This document shows positions 14,247 through 22,721 of a stretch of 23,259 bases of DNA, piece after piece (position 1 is the stretch's first letter; each line of letters begins with the position of its first letter). The notes below the pieces were generated by a model. It made no database searches and was not told where the DNA came from. It saw only the letters and a program-made list of their open reading frames with translations. A program made the translations under genes and the position numbers. Source of the DNA: JBAYZQ01 sp041672385 (GTDB taxonomy: Bacteria > Spirochaetota > Spirochaetia > Sphaerochaetales > Sphaerochaetaceae). The DNA lies in contig JBAYZQ010000018.1 of NCBI GenBank assembly GCA_041672385.1, positions 1 to 23,259 of the forward strand. Direction: 5' to 3'.

Positions 14247-15533
14247 ATGGTTTTCACTTCTTTTTATACTGTTGTTGATAGTCTCTTTATTACTAATTTT
14301 GTTAGTACGACAGCTTTAGCTGCTATAAATATTAGCTTTCCAATAATTAGTTTGTTAACTGCCCTCGGTTTTATGCTTTCTTCTGGAGGAATGGCTTGGG
14401 TTTCCATTAAATTGGGAGAAGGAAAAAAAGACAAAGCTATAAAAGATTTTTCTTTAATCATATATTTTGGCTTTTTTGTTATTGCTGTTTTGGTAGCTAT
14501 TATTTTGCCCTTTATTGATCCACTTATTAGAATGCTTGGAGCTAAAGATGCTGTTCTCTTTAAATATACGAAAGATTATTTAGTTTTACTTCTTATAATG
14601 AGTCCTGTTTTTATTCTTCAAATACTATTTCAAAATTTTCTTTTAGTTGCAGGAAAAGGTAAATTAGCTTTGGTTTTAACTATTAGTAGTGGTTTAGCTA
14701 ATATTGTCTTTGACTATTTATTTATCGTAGTTCTTAAAATGGGAATAGTTGGGGCTGCCCTTGGTACGGGAATTGGTTATTTTGTAACTGCTATTTATGG
14801 TTGTGTTTTTTTCTTGAAGAATAAGAATGGACTTCATCTAGCAAAACCATCACATGATTTAAAAGTAATTACTGGAACCATGGGTAATGGAATAAGTGAA
14901 ATGGTAATTAACCTATCAGTTGCGGTTACTACCTATTTTTTTAATTTTCTAACTTTAAAATATATTGGAACTGATGGAGTTGCTGCCATTTCAATTATTA
15001 TGGAATGTCAATTTTTATTTTCTTCAATTTTTTATGGTTTTGGTATGGGGTCTTCTCCTTTGATTGGATTTGCATGGGGAGCAAAGAAATATAAATATAC
15101 AAAGAATCTTTTAAAACTTTGTTTTAAAATTAACATCCTTTTTTCAGTTATTATGTTTGGAATTTCATTTGGAGGAGCAAATATAATAACAAGATTATTT
15201 TGTAAAATTGATAATCCTGTATATGGTATTACAACCTATGGTTTAAAGCTTTTCTCAATTAGTTTTCTATTTAGTGGAATATCAGAGTTTACCTCAAGTA
15301 CTTTTACCTCTCTTGGAGATGGGAAACGTTCAGGGTTTATTGCTTTTTTAAGATTATTTGTATTTACTGTTTTATTTTTAACAATTTTTCCAGTATTATT
15401 TGGAATAACTGGAATCTGGTTAGCGGTTCCAGCAGCTGAAACGGTAATGCTATTAATAAATATAGGCTTTTTATACAAATTAGCCAAAAGATTAAATGTT
15501 CTTCATAGGAACAAACAAATTGGGATTGATTAA
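14247..15533 (+). CDS. MATE family multidrug efflux transporter (N-terminally interrupted)
   Basis: 428 residues from the internal ATG; the full frame from 14175 would be about 452, the normal MATE length. Twelve hydrophobic helices are expected in the family. The first, VFTSFYTVVDSLFITNFVST, carries the MATE-typical VDSLFI segment, and the repeat half begins near GTMGNGISEMVINLSVAVTT. It exports cationic drugs or metabolites using a Na+ or H+ gradient across the inner membrane. The closest known type is MepA-like. Starting at 14247 removes the cytoplasmic N-terminus and part of helix 1, so activity may be impaired. The intact MerR-type promoter upstream suggests drug-inducible expression by the divergent regulator. 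Confidence 0.85.
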   Translation: MVFTSFYTVVDSLFITNFVSTTALAAINISFPIISLLTALGFMLSSGGMAWVSIKLGEGKKDKAIKDFSLIIYFGFFVIAVLVAIILPFIDPLIRMLGAKDAVLFKYTKDYLVLLLIMSPVFILQILFQNFLLVAGKGKLALVLTISSGLANIVFDYLFIVVLKMGIVGAALGTGIGYFVTAIYGCVFFLKNKNGLHLAKPSHDLKVITGTMGNGISEMVINLSVAVTTYFFNFLTLKYIGTDGVAAISIIMECQFLFSSIFYGFGMGSSPLIGFAWGAKKYKYTKNLLKLCFKINILFSVIMFGISFGGANIITRLFCKIDNPVYGITTYGLKLFSISFLFSGISEFTSSTFTSLGDGKRSGFIAFLRLFVFTVLFLTIFPVLFGITGIWLAVPAAETVMLLINIGFLYKLAKRLNVLHRNKQIGID

Positions 15534-15584
15534 TAATACTATTAAACTTACTTTTTTTGTATTATAACAAAGTAGGAGTTAAAT

Positions 15585-15884
15585 ATGGAAAAATATGAAT
15601 ATAATTTCACTGTAGATAAAATTGAGATGCTATTAGATGGGAAAAAAATTGCCAAGCTCACTTTAGTTAGAAAGAGTAATGATGAGATAGATTTAATAAA
15701 ATTATTTGTAGATCCTGAAATGAGAGGGAAGGGAATTGCTGGTATTTTTATGGAAAAAGTTGCAACTTATTTTAAAAATAAAACCATAACTCCAATTTGT
15801 TCTTATGCATACTCTTGGTATAAAAAACATCCTGAATATTCGGTTAAGTTTCCTGAAGATGGGCCTGTTTGTTCTTTAAAATAA
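15585..15884 (+). CDS. Small GNAT-like N-acetyltransferase (Acetyltransf_CG type)
   Basis: 99 residues, starting at an ATG behind GTAGGAG. The core reads LFVDPEMRGKGIAGIFMEKV, containing the R/Q-x-x-G-x-G/A acetyl-CoA loop (RGKGIA). It is followed by PICSYAYSWYKKHPEY, the cysteine- and tyrosine-containing end typical of the short YjdJ-like GNAT family of about 90-100 residues. The substrate is unknown. It lies 51 bases after the MATE gene and converges on lacI with only six bases between the stops. Confidence 0.88.
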   Translation: MEKYEYNFTVDKIEMLLDGKKIAKLTLVRKSNDEIDLIKLFVDPEMRGKGIAGIFMEKVATYFKNKTITPICSYAYSWYKKHPEYSVKFPEDGPVCSLK

Positions 15885-15890
15885 CTTAAT

Positions 15891-16913
15891 TTATAAATCT
15901 TTTCTTGGTTTAGAAGTGGAACCTCTTTTAACTAAATCAACATCTAAGACTAAATGTTGATTTAATTCGTTTTTTCCTGAGATTCTATCAATTAACAACT
16001 TTGCAGCAACTTTGGCTTTTTTATCAATATGTTGATCTACGGTAGTTAATTTAGGGTAAGCCAAACTACTTAGCAATGTATTATCAAAGCCTGTTACCGA
16101 AAGATCTTCGGGTATAGAAAATCCCATGTCTCTGGCACCTTCAATTACTCCTGAAGCGCTAAAATCTGCTGTAGTTACAACTGCTGTTACTTGTCTTTTT
16201 TTTGCAATGTCTCTTCCAGCTACAATTCCACTATCATAATCTGGAAGTACTTTATAAACATAATTTTCGTTTAAAGGTATTCCCGCTTCTTGTAATGCCT
16301 GAATGTATCCTTTATAACGAGCCATTACCAAGTGGTTATTTTCATAATTACCAACAAAAGCAATTTTTTTATGCCCTAATTCTATTAAATACTTGGTTGC
16401 TAGATATATTCCCTTTTGGTCTTCTATATTAATGGTTAAACCATCAAAAGTTGGATGGGAAAAATCTAAATATACCAAAGGTATTTTAGCTTCTTTTTTT
16501 AGAATTTCAATTTCTTTTTCAAAATAGGGATAAACCATTATTGCACCATCAAGATTCCAGTTATCAATGAAGGAACAAACGGCTTCAACAGTATCAATGC
16601 TTCTCAGCATGGAGTAATAACCTTTTTCTCTGAAATATTCTTCAAATATTCCAATCATTTCGGATAAGTAAGGATTCAAAAATAAATTAATATTTTTTTG
16701 GTTTTCAACTAATGGAACAAAAACTGCAATAATCTTAGAAGAAGGACTCGATAAACTTCTTGCATTTAAGTTAGGTGTATAATGAGTTTCTTTAATAATT
16801 TTGTTAATTTTTTCCGCAGTAGCTTTGGAAACTTTTTTAGTTTTTCCATTAATTACATTAGAAACAGTCATGTTACTAACACCGGCTTTTTTCGCAATTT
16901 CTACTATTGTCAT
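15891..16913 (-). CDS. LacI-family transcriptional repressor of the second sugar operon
   Basis: 340 residues on the minus strand. An earlier in-frame ATG exists at 16967, but the start at 16913 gives the canonical LacI opening MTIVEIAKKAGVSNMTVSNV. The ribosome site is weak either way. The HTH and hinge (about residues 1-58) end in YTPNLNARSLSS. The periplasmic-binding-protein-like sensor domain follows, with GHKKIAFVGNYENNH, AVVTTADFSASGVIEGA, PEDLSVTGFDNTLLSSLAYP and LTTVDQHIDKKAKVAAKLL. It is divergent from the binding-protein/permease/GH31 operon. A palindrome inside that operon's promoter is the likely operator. The inducer is probably the transported sugar or its hydrolysis product. 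Confidence 0.93.
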   Translation of the reverse strand: MTIVEIAKKAGVSNMTVSNVINGKTKKVSKATAEKINKIIKETHYTPNLNARSLSSPSSKIIAVFVPLVENQKNINLFLNPYLSEMIGIFEEYFREKGYYSMLRSIDTVEAVCSFIDNWNLDGAIMVYPYFEKEIEILKKEAKIPLVYLDFSHPTFDGLTINIEDQKGIYLATKYLIELGHKKIAFVGNYENNHLVMARYKGYIQALQEAGIPLNENYVYKVLPDYDSGIVAGRDIAKKRQVTAVVTTADFSASGVIEGARDMGFSIPEDLSVTGFDNTLLSSLAYPKLTTVDQHIDKKAKVAAKLLIDRISGKNELNQHLVLDVDLVKRGSTSKPRKDL

Positions 16914-16938
16914 TTTTGTTTTTCCATAAATCAATGAA

Positions 16939-16967
16939 AGCTTAAAGGGAAAAATCTTTATTGTCAA
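16939..16967 (-). promoter_or_regulatory. Candidate promoter of the LacI gene
   Basis: On the minus strand a perfect TTGACA (16962-16967) is followed after 17 bases by TAAGCT (16939-16944). The -35 is excellent and the -10 weak. It lies about 25 bases upstream of the proposed LacI start, which supports choosing 16913 over the earlier ATG. Confidence 0.45.
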
Positions 16968-16990
16968 GAAAATTTAAAACAAAAAAAAGC

Positions 16991-17019
16991 TTGACGTTTA
17001 AGGTTAAACCATTTAGAAT
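16991..17019 (+). promoter_or_regulatory. Promoter of the second sugar operon with embedded LacI operator
   Basis: TTGACG (16991-16996) and TAGAAT (17014-17019) have a 17-base spacer. The palindrome GTTTAA-GG-TTAAAC (16996-17009) fills the spacer, an ideal position for a LacI-type repressor encoded by the divergent gene. Confidence 0.7.
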
Positions 17020-17046
17020 ATTTTTGTAACAAAAAGGAGAAAATAA

Positions 17047-18438
17047 ATGAAAAAAATTTGTGTTATTTTATTAGTAATGTTATTATTAACTATTCCTCTT
17101 TTCGCTAATGGTGGGGTTGAAAAAACATCTGAGGTAAAAGGGGAAATGGAAACAGAAAAGGCTGTTACTTGGGGAGTTAATACTTTTGGAGAAAATGTTA
17201 AATATGATCCAGACGTAGTAATTAATAAAGGGGAACCTATTACTTTAGATTATTGGATTTGGACTGATGATGCATTATTTACATCAATTGTGGAAGCTTA
17301 TTCAGCTGTTCATCCAAACGTAACAATCAATGTCATTAGTAACCCATATACAGATTATTGGACAAAACTACCTTTGATGCTCAAAGGTAATAATGGGCCA
17401 GCATTATTTAATATTCATAATGCTTTTGAAGCTAATTTTATGAATTATGCAGCTCCTTATGACATCGACATTGATGAAATAAAAGCTGATTTTGACCGTG
17501 TAGAAGCTCATGAAAAGAATGGAAAAGTTAATTATATTGATATCGGTTTAATGACTTCTTCAGTATATTATAATAAAGATTTATGGACTGCTGCAGGATT
17601 GATTGATGCTGATATTCCTACAACTTGGGATGAATTCAGAGAAGTTGCAAAAAAACTTACTATTTGGAATGGTGATAAGCTAGTACAGGCTGGACTTAAT
17701 ATTAATGGATGTATTGCCACTGATATTATTATGGGACTTAACTACCAGAAAGGTCAAACAATGTTCACTAAAGATGGCAAAACTTGTATCTTAGATAATG
17801 ACGTACAAAAAGAAAACCTACAAATGGCCTATGACTGGTACAATGTTGATAAAGTTGGATCAGAAGATTTTGGAGACAATGGATTTGATAGTTTTGGTCA
17901 AGGCTTAAGTGCGATGACTCTTGGTTGGGGTTGGAGAGGTAGATATATTGAATACTTCTTCCCTGAAATGAATTTTGATGTTTTCCAAATTCCTACTTTT
18001 GATGATAATCCAGTTGGAATTGATAGAGTTAATGCAGAAGCTTGTTTTGGAGTTAACAAAAATGCCTCAGCTGAACAACAGGCAGTTGCTCAGGATGTTG
18101 TAAGATTCTATCTTGCAAATGATACACTACAAAAGAGATTTAACACTTATATGAATACCTATCCTACTAAAAAGTCAATTCAGGAAGATTCTGATATTTT
18201 AAGCGTAAAAGCTTGTAACGTATTAGCTCAGAATGCTGACCAATATGTATATCCAGGTGCTATGCCACAGACAGTAGAAGACAATTGTAATATTTGTGCA
18301 CAGAATATTTTTTATAATGGTATGTCAATAGAAAAAGCTCTTAAAATTTGTGAAGATGCTATAAATGATGATTTACTCGGTACAGACTTTGTTGCTGTTG
18401 AAAATCAGTTTGTAAATTCAGATAGATTTACATACTAA
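17047..18438 (+). CDS. CUT1-type ABC transporter sugar-binding protein
   Basis: 463 residues starting at an ATG behind AAAAAGGAG. A signal peptide (MKKICVILLVMLLLTIPLFA) precedes NGGVEKTSE, a mature start often seen in spirochaete binding proteins. No lipobox cysteine is present. Family segments include ITLDYWIWTDDALF, YSAVHPNVTINV, SVYYNKDLWTAAGL, TTWDEFREVAKKLT and LGWGWRGRYIEY. An extra stretch of about 40 residues before the first domain (VTWGVNTFGENVKYDPD) is longer than usual. It binds the substrate of the LacI-controlled transporter in the periplasm. The downstream GH31 enzyme points to an alpha-linked oligosaccharide. Confidence 0.92.
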   Translation: MKKICVILLVMLLLTIPLFANGGVEKTSEVKGEMETEKAVTWGVNTFGENVKYDPDVVINKGEPITLDYWIWTDDALFTSIVEAYSAVHPNVTINVISNPYTDYWTKLPLMLKGNNGPALFNIHNAFEANFMNYAAPYDIDIDEIKADFDRVEAHEKNGKVNYIDIGLMTSSVYYNKDLWTAAGLIDADIPTTWDEFREVAKKLTIWNGDKLVQAGLNINGCIATDIIMGLNYQKGQTMFTKDGKTCILDNDVQKENLQMAYDWYNVDKVGSEDFGDNGFDSFGQGLSAMTLGWGWRGRYIEYFFPEMNFDVFQIPTFDDNPVGIDRVNAEACFGVNKNASAEQQAVAQDVVRFYLANDTLQKRFNTYMNTYPTKKSIQEDSDILSVKACNVLAQNADQYVYPGAMPQTVEDNCNICAQNIFYNGMSIEKALKICEDAINDDLLGTDFVAVENQFVNSDRFTY

Positions 18439-18448
18439 TTCAATTTAA

Positions 18449-18475
18449 GAATGGCTTCCTTTTTGGAGGCCATTC
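18449..18475 (+). terminator. Intercistronic hairpin between binding protein and permease
   Basis: GAATGGCTTCC and GGAGGCCATTC form an 11-bp stem with one G-U pair and a T5 loop, 10 bases after the binding-protein stop. There is no strong T-tract, so partial termination or transcript protection is likely. It is the counterpart of the hairpin at 2769-2794. Confidence 0.6.
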
Positions 18476-18501
18476 GTTTATCCTTGTATCTGGAGTAATT
18501 T

Positions 18502-19389
18502 ATGAAAAAGAAGAACCCACTTCAAAGTAATAGCGAAATATTGCTAAGAAATATTGTAGTAGGTGTTATGGTTATTTTTTTTATGGTGTTTTTGGTAATT
18601 CCTTTAGCAATAGCACTAGTAGGTAGCCTTCACAGATGGAACCCTCTTAATGGAAATTATAAATATTTAGGAGGTGAAAATTATTCACGTGTTTTCCAAA
18701 ATGCTTTATTTTGGAAATCTTTACTTAGAACTTTTGAATTTTCAGCAGTTGTAATATTTTTCCGATTAGCCATAGGGTTAGCCTTAGCTTATGCCATTTT
18801 TTCTAAATTGATTAAGCGGAAAAACTTTTACAGAACACTTTATTTCATTCCAGTAGTTACCCCATTAATTGCAATATCTTTTGTATGGAAATTTATGTAC
18901 AATCCACAGTTTGGAGTATTTGCTCAAGTTTTTGGTTCTAAAATTAATTGGTTGAAAGACTCAAGAACAGCACTTTTTGCTATTGAAGCTATGACAATCT
19001 GGAAAGACACCGGTTATGCAGTAATTTTGTTCTATGCCGCTCTTTGTGGTTTACCTAAAGAACTTTTAGATGCTGCTAGTATTGATGGAGCTTCTTCTAA
19101 ACAAGTTTTTAGATTTGTAACTCTTCCTTTATTAAAGCCAATGACCCTTTTTGTAGTAATTACCTCAATAATTACCTACTTACAGGCATATATACAGGTA
19201 ATGGTATTAACTGAGGGGGGGCCAGGGACTGAAACCTATCTTTCTTCCTATCTAATCTTTAACCAAGCTTTTGTGAAGTATGGATTTGGATATGCTTCTG
19301 CTATGTCTTTTATACTATTTATAATAATTGCAGGACTCACTTACCTGGCATTTAAGGTAAGCAAAGATAAAGAGAAGGTAAGCATATGA
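18502..19389 (+). CDS. CUT1 ABC transporter permease, MalF/UgpA-like
   Basis: A 295-residue inner-membrane subunit with about six hydrophobic helices. It starts at an ATG after GGAG. The EAA loop LLDAASIDGASSKQVFRFVT (about residues 188-207) is clear, and EGGPGTETYLSSYLIFNQAF marks the usual periplasmic segment before the last helices. Its TGA overlaps the next ATG (ATGA), indicating translational coupling with the partner permease. The operon encodes no ATPase. Confidence 0.94.
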   Translation: MKKKNPLQSNSEILLRNIVVGVMVIFFMVFLVIPLAIALVGSLHRWNPLNGNYKYLGGENYSRVFQNALFWKSLLRTFEFSAVVIFFRLAIGLALAYAIFSKLIKRKNFYRTLYFIPVVTPLIAISFVWKFMYNPQFGVFAQVFGSKINWLKDSRTALFAIEAMTIWKDTGYAVILFYAALCGLPKELLDAASIDGASSKQVFRFVTLPLLKPMTLFVVITSIITYLQAYIQVMVLTEGGPGTETYLSSYLIFNQAFVKYGFGYASAMSFILFIIIAGLTYLAFKVSKDKEKVSI

Positions 19390-20216
19390 TAAATAAAAAT
19401 ACTATTTTAAAAAAAATAATCTTATTTATAGTAATGATAGCTATAGGAATTGTGACAATCTATCCTTTCGTATGGATGATTTCTTCTTCTTTTAAGCCAA
19501 ATCCAGAAATTATTTTAGAAAATCAAACTTTCTTACCTAAAGAGCCAACAATTCAAAATTACGTAAGAGCCAATAAAGAGTTTAACTTCTTTAGATATTT
19601 CGTTAATTCAATATTTGTGTCTCTCGTTGTAACTCTTGTTGTAGTTTATACTAGCACTATTTGTGGTTATGTTTTTGCAAAATATCGATTTAGGGGAAGA
19701 AAAATATTGTTTTCTCTTGTTCTATCCACAATGATGATTCCTTGGTGTGTAACAATTATTCCTCGTTATTCCTTGATAGATTGGTTTGGGTGGATGGACA
19801 CGTATAAAGCTTTGATAATACCTTTAGCCTTTAGTGGGTTTGGTATATTTTTGCTTAAACAATTTATTGAAGGAATTCCAAATGCAATAATTGATGCGGC
19901 AAGAATTGATGGAGCAAGTGAGTTTACAATTTTTCATAAAATTATTTTTAAAATGTCTAGAAGTGGAATAGCAAGTATTGCAATCTTCCAATTCTTATGG
20001 GAATGGGAAGATTTCTTATGGCCATATTTAATAATAAATACACCTGAAAAACAACTTTTACCTGTGGGTTTAAAGACTTTTTCAGGACAATACGAAACTG
20101 ATTATGGTTCACTTTTTGCAGCAACAGTGTTTTCAGTTGTTCCTGTACTAATTGTTTATTTTATGTTCCAAAATCAGTTTATTGAAGGATTAGCATCGTC
20201 AGCAGTAAAAGGCTAA
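19386..20216 (+). CDS. CUT1 ABC transporter permease, MalG/UgpE-like
   Basis: A 276-residue permease overlapping the previous gene by four bases. The N-terminal helix leads into IYPFVWMISSSFKPNPEII, typical of MalG-type subunits. The EAA loop is AIIDAARIDGASEFTIFHKI (about residues 168-187). It ends in EGLASSAVKG, the standard tail. It forms the channel with the upstream permease and is followed after 10 bases by the glycosidase, so all four genes are one transcription unit. Confidence 0.94.
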   Translation: MINKNTILKKIILFIVMIAIGIVTIYPFVWMISSSFKPNPEIILENQTFLPKEPTIQNYVRANKEFNFFRYFVNSIFVSLVVTLVVVYTSTICGYVFAKYRFRGRKILFSLVLSTMMIPWCVTIIPRYSLIDWFGWMDTYKALIIPLAFSGFGIFLLKQFIEGIPNAIIDAARIDGASEFTIFHKIIFKMSRSGIASIAIFQFLWEWEDFLWPYLIINTPEKQLLPVGLKTFSGQYETDYGSLFAATVFSVVPVLIVYFMFQNQFIEGLASSAVKG

Positions 20217-20226
20217 GGAAAAACAA

Positions 20227-22485
20227 ATGGAAAATTTAGTAAGAAGCGGAAATTTTGTTTTCTACAAAAATATAAGAATATCAGTTTTAACTGATAGATT
20301 GGTAAGAGTTGAATATGACAAAAATAATCAATTTGAAGATCGAAATACACAAAAAGTTGTTAACAGAGATTTTCCCTTAGTTGAATATTCTGCAGAAGTA
20401 ATAAATGGTTATATAGAAATAAATACCAAGGGATTTTACTTGGAATCAGATGGTAATAAACCGACTCCAAATGGATTGATGATATCAATTAAAGGTTATC
20501 CATTTCCTTTTGTTAAAGATTGGCATTATGGTGAAAAAATAGAAACTTTTGGAGGAACTGTTAGAACTCTTGATGGATGTGATGGTTCCTGTGAATTAGA
20601 AGATGGAATATTTTCAAAGGCTGGATACTCCGTAATAGATGATAGCGACTCTATGATTATCAATGATAATGATATCTTTCCAAGAAAGAAGGGTGGGGTA
20701 GATTTTTATTACTTTGGGTATGGACTTGACTATTTAGGAGGCTTGAAAGACTTTTATTTCCTTTGTGGTAATACTCCTCTTATACCGCGTTATGCACTAG
20801 GAAATTGGTGGAGTCGTTTTTATAAATATTCCCAAGAAGAATACCTAGATCTTATGGATCAGTTTAAAGAAGAAGCTATCCCATTTTCAGTTAGTGTAAT
20901 TGATATGGACTGGCATTTGGTTGAAATTGATAAACAATACGGAAGTGGATGGACAGGTTATACTTTTAATTCTGAACTTTTTCCGACCCCAAAACTATTT
21001 TTTAATGAACTTCATAAAAGGGGATTAGTGACTGCTTTAAATGACCATCCAGCAGATGGTGTAAGAGCTTTTGAGAATGGTTATAAAGAATTTGCTAAAG
21101 AAATGGGAATAGATTTTGAAAATGAAAAAGCTATTCGTTTTGATGTTACTTCAAAAAAGTATTTAGAAGGACTTCAAAAATATATTTTGACTCCTTTAGA
21201 AAAATTAGGCGTTGATTTTTGGTGGATAGATTGGCAACAAGGAACTAACACAAGAATAGAAGGTCTAGATCCTCTTTGGATTTTAAATCAAACTCGGTTT
21301 AAAGCATCAGAAAAAGATGGGAAAAGGCCCATTATTTTCTCTCGTTACGCTGGCATTGGAAGCCATCGATATCCAATTGGTTTTTCTGGTGATACTGTTA
21401 GCAGTTGGAAAAGTTTAGATTTTCAGCCCTATTTTACCTCTACAGCTAGTAATGTTGGGTATACTTGGTGGAGTCATGATATTGGTGGGCATATGTTAGG
21501 TAGCCGTGATGATGAACTATCGCTTCGATGGTTACAATTTGGAGTGTTTTCTCCAATTATGAGACTCCATAGCACAGTTAATGAATTTATGGGTAAGGAA
21601 CCTTGGAATTATCCTTTAGAAGTTTGTACTGTTATGAAAGATTTTTTAAGATTACGTCATAAATTAATTCCTTATTTATACACAATGAATTATAGAACAA
21701 GCATCGAAGGCGAACCTTTAATTCAACCAATGTACTATAAAAATCCCGGTAATATTCCCTCTTACTTTGTAAATAATGAATATTATTTTGGCAGTAGTAT
21801 GATTGTTCTCCCAATTACCGAAAAGGAAGATTCAGAAATAAAAATGGCCAAAGTAAAAGCTTGGCTTCCGAGTGGTGATTTCTATGATTTTTTTAATGAC
21901 CTTCATTATACTGGAGATCGAAGTATAGAGATGCATAGGAGTTTTAGTAGTATCCCAGTCTTAGTAAAAGCTGGTTCAATTATTCCTATGACTGATGAAA
22001 CAAATGCTTCAAACAATCCCAAAAGCTTAACTTTAAAGATTTATGGTGGGAAAAGTGGAAGCTTTACTCTCTATGAAGATGATGGACTAAATAAAAGTGT
22101 TTTTACAGAATTTATATTTGATTTTGATAAAGGTAAATTTACAATTTTACCGGTTTCAAAAAATGAAGAAGTTCTTCCAATAACCAGAAATTATAAATTA
22201 AAGTTTGTAGGAATAGAAAATCTGGATGAAATCCTGCTGAAGAATGTTGAAACCAAAATTGGTAAAACGCTTGAATTAGGCAAACTTAAAGTTAAAAAAA
22301 ATGATTACCAGCGTAGAATTAAAAAAATAGTTAATTTTGCTCAAATCGATTTTGGTAAAAAAGATAGTATTTCAAATATTCTAAATAAGGAAACTGATAA
22401 AACTAGAATAATATCTCAATTGATTGCCACTCAAATAAGTGTTAATTTACTTTCAAGTATTTGTGAAATACTTTTAGCTGAATAA
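20227..22485 (+). CDS. Glycoside hydrolase family 31 alpha-glycosidase
   Basis: 752 residues. A GH31 enzyme hydrolysing a terminal alpha-linked sugar, cytoplasmic as no signal peptide is seen. An N-terminal beta-sandwich leads to the (beta/alpha)8 barrel with IPRYALGNWWSRFY, SVSVIDMDWH (Asp226, Asp228) and the nucleophile strand DFWWIDWQQG (Asp335). Next come FSGDTVSSWKSL (Asp389, the likely acid/base) and WWSHDIGGH. A DUF5110-like beta domain follows, with the final 60 residues less typical. The nucleophile is followed by Trp-Gln-Gln rather than the common Met/Phe-Asn-Glu, so specificity may differ from ordinary alpha-glucosidases and alpha-xylosidases. As the last gene of the LacI-controlled operon it should hydrolyse the imported oligosaccharide. 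Confidence 0.93.
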   Translation: MENLVRSGNFVFYKNIRISVLTDRLVRVEYDKNNQFEDRNTQKVVNRDFPLVEYSAEVINGYIEINTKGFYLESDGNKPTPNGLMISIKGYPFPFVKDWHYGEKIETFGGTVRTLDGCDGSCELEDGIFSKAGYSVIDDSDSMIINDNDIFPRKKGGVDFYYFGYGLDYLGGLKDFYFLCGNTPLIPRYALGNWWSRFYKYSQEEYLDLMDQFKEEAIPFSVSVIDMDWHLVEIDKQYGSGWTGYTFNSELFPTPKLFFNELHKRGLVTALNDHPADGVRAFENGYKEFAKEMGIDFENEKAIRFDVTSKKYLEGLQKYILTPLEKLGVDFWWIDWQQGTNTRIEGLDPLWILNQTRFKASEKDGKRPIIFSRYAGIGSHRYPIGFSGDTVSSWKSLDFQPYFTSTASNVGYTWWSHDIGGHMLGSRDDELSLRWLQFGVFSPIMRLHSTVNEFMGKEPWNYPLEVCTVMKDFLRLRHKLIPYLYTMNYRTSIEGEPLIQPMYYKNPGNIPSYFVNNEYYFGSSMIVLPITEKEDSEIKMAKVKAWLPSGDFYDFFNDLHYTGDRSIEMHRSFSSIPVLVKAGSIIPMTDETNASNNPKSLTLKIYGGKSGSFTLYEDDGLNKSVFTEFIFDFDKGKFTILPVSKNEEVLPITRNYKLKFVGIENLDEILLKNVETKIGKTLELGKLKVKKNDYQRRIKKIVNFAQIDFGKKDSISNILNKETDKTRIISQLIATQISVNLLSSICEILLAE

Positions 22486-22667
22486 CAACTTTATGATGGA
22501 ACAGTAAAAAACAAGTATTCTTTAGTTTTTATGACCTATTTCAGGCGTTTTTTGAGTAGGTTAGTAGAAAATAATTTCATTAATATATTAAATTCTTAAG
22601 GTTTTTATTATTTCAAGATTTATTATAATTTTTAATTTTAGCTTATATATTCAAGTTAGAAGCTTGG

Positions 22668-22704
22668 AATGAAAATGAAAAAATCTTTATTTTATGTTTT
22701 CATT
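22668..22704. repeat. Inverted repeat AATGAAAA...TTTTCATT upstream of the CoiA-like gene
   Basis: A perfect 8-bp repeat with a 21-base centre lies just before the putative -10 of the next gene. It could be an operator or a weak hairpin. Apart from this, the gap 22486-22721 shows no gene and no convincing terminator for the glycosidase operon. Confidence 0.35.
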
Positions 22705-22708
22705 GAGT

Positions 22709-22714
22709 TATAAT
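22709..22714 (+). promoter_or_regulatory. TATAAT immediately before the CoiA-like start codon
   Basis: A consensus -10 ends seven bases before the ATG at 22722, so transcription would begin at or next to the start codon, giving a leaderless mRNA. No ribosome site is visible before the ATG, which agrees. A weak TTTATT sits 17 bases upstream as -35. Confidence 0.4.
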
Positions 22715-22721
22715 TTTTTTT

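Noticed and set aside
14264..15487. Minus-strand ORFs within the MATE gene
   Set aside because: Shadows of a conserved transporter frame.
22530..22560. Possible hairpin (CCTATTTCA ... TGAGTAGG) after the GH31 gene
   Set aside because: The pairing is imperfect and the T-run is inside the loop, so I do not call it a terminator.
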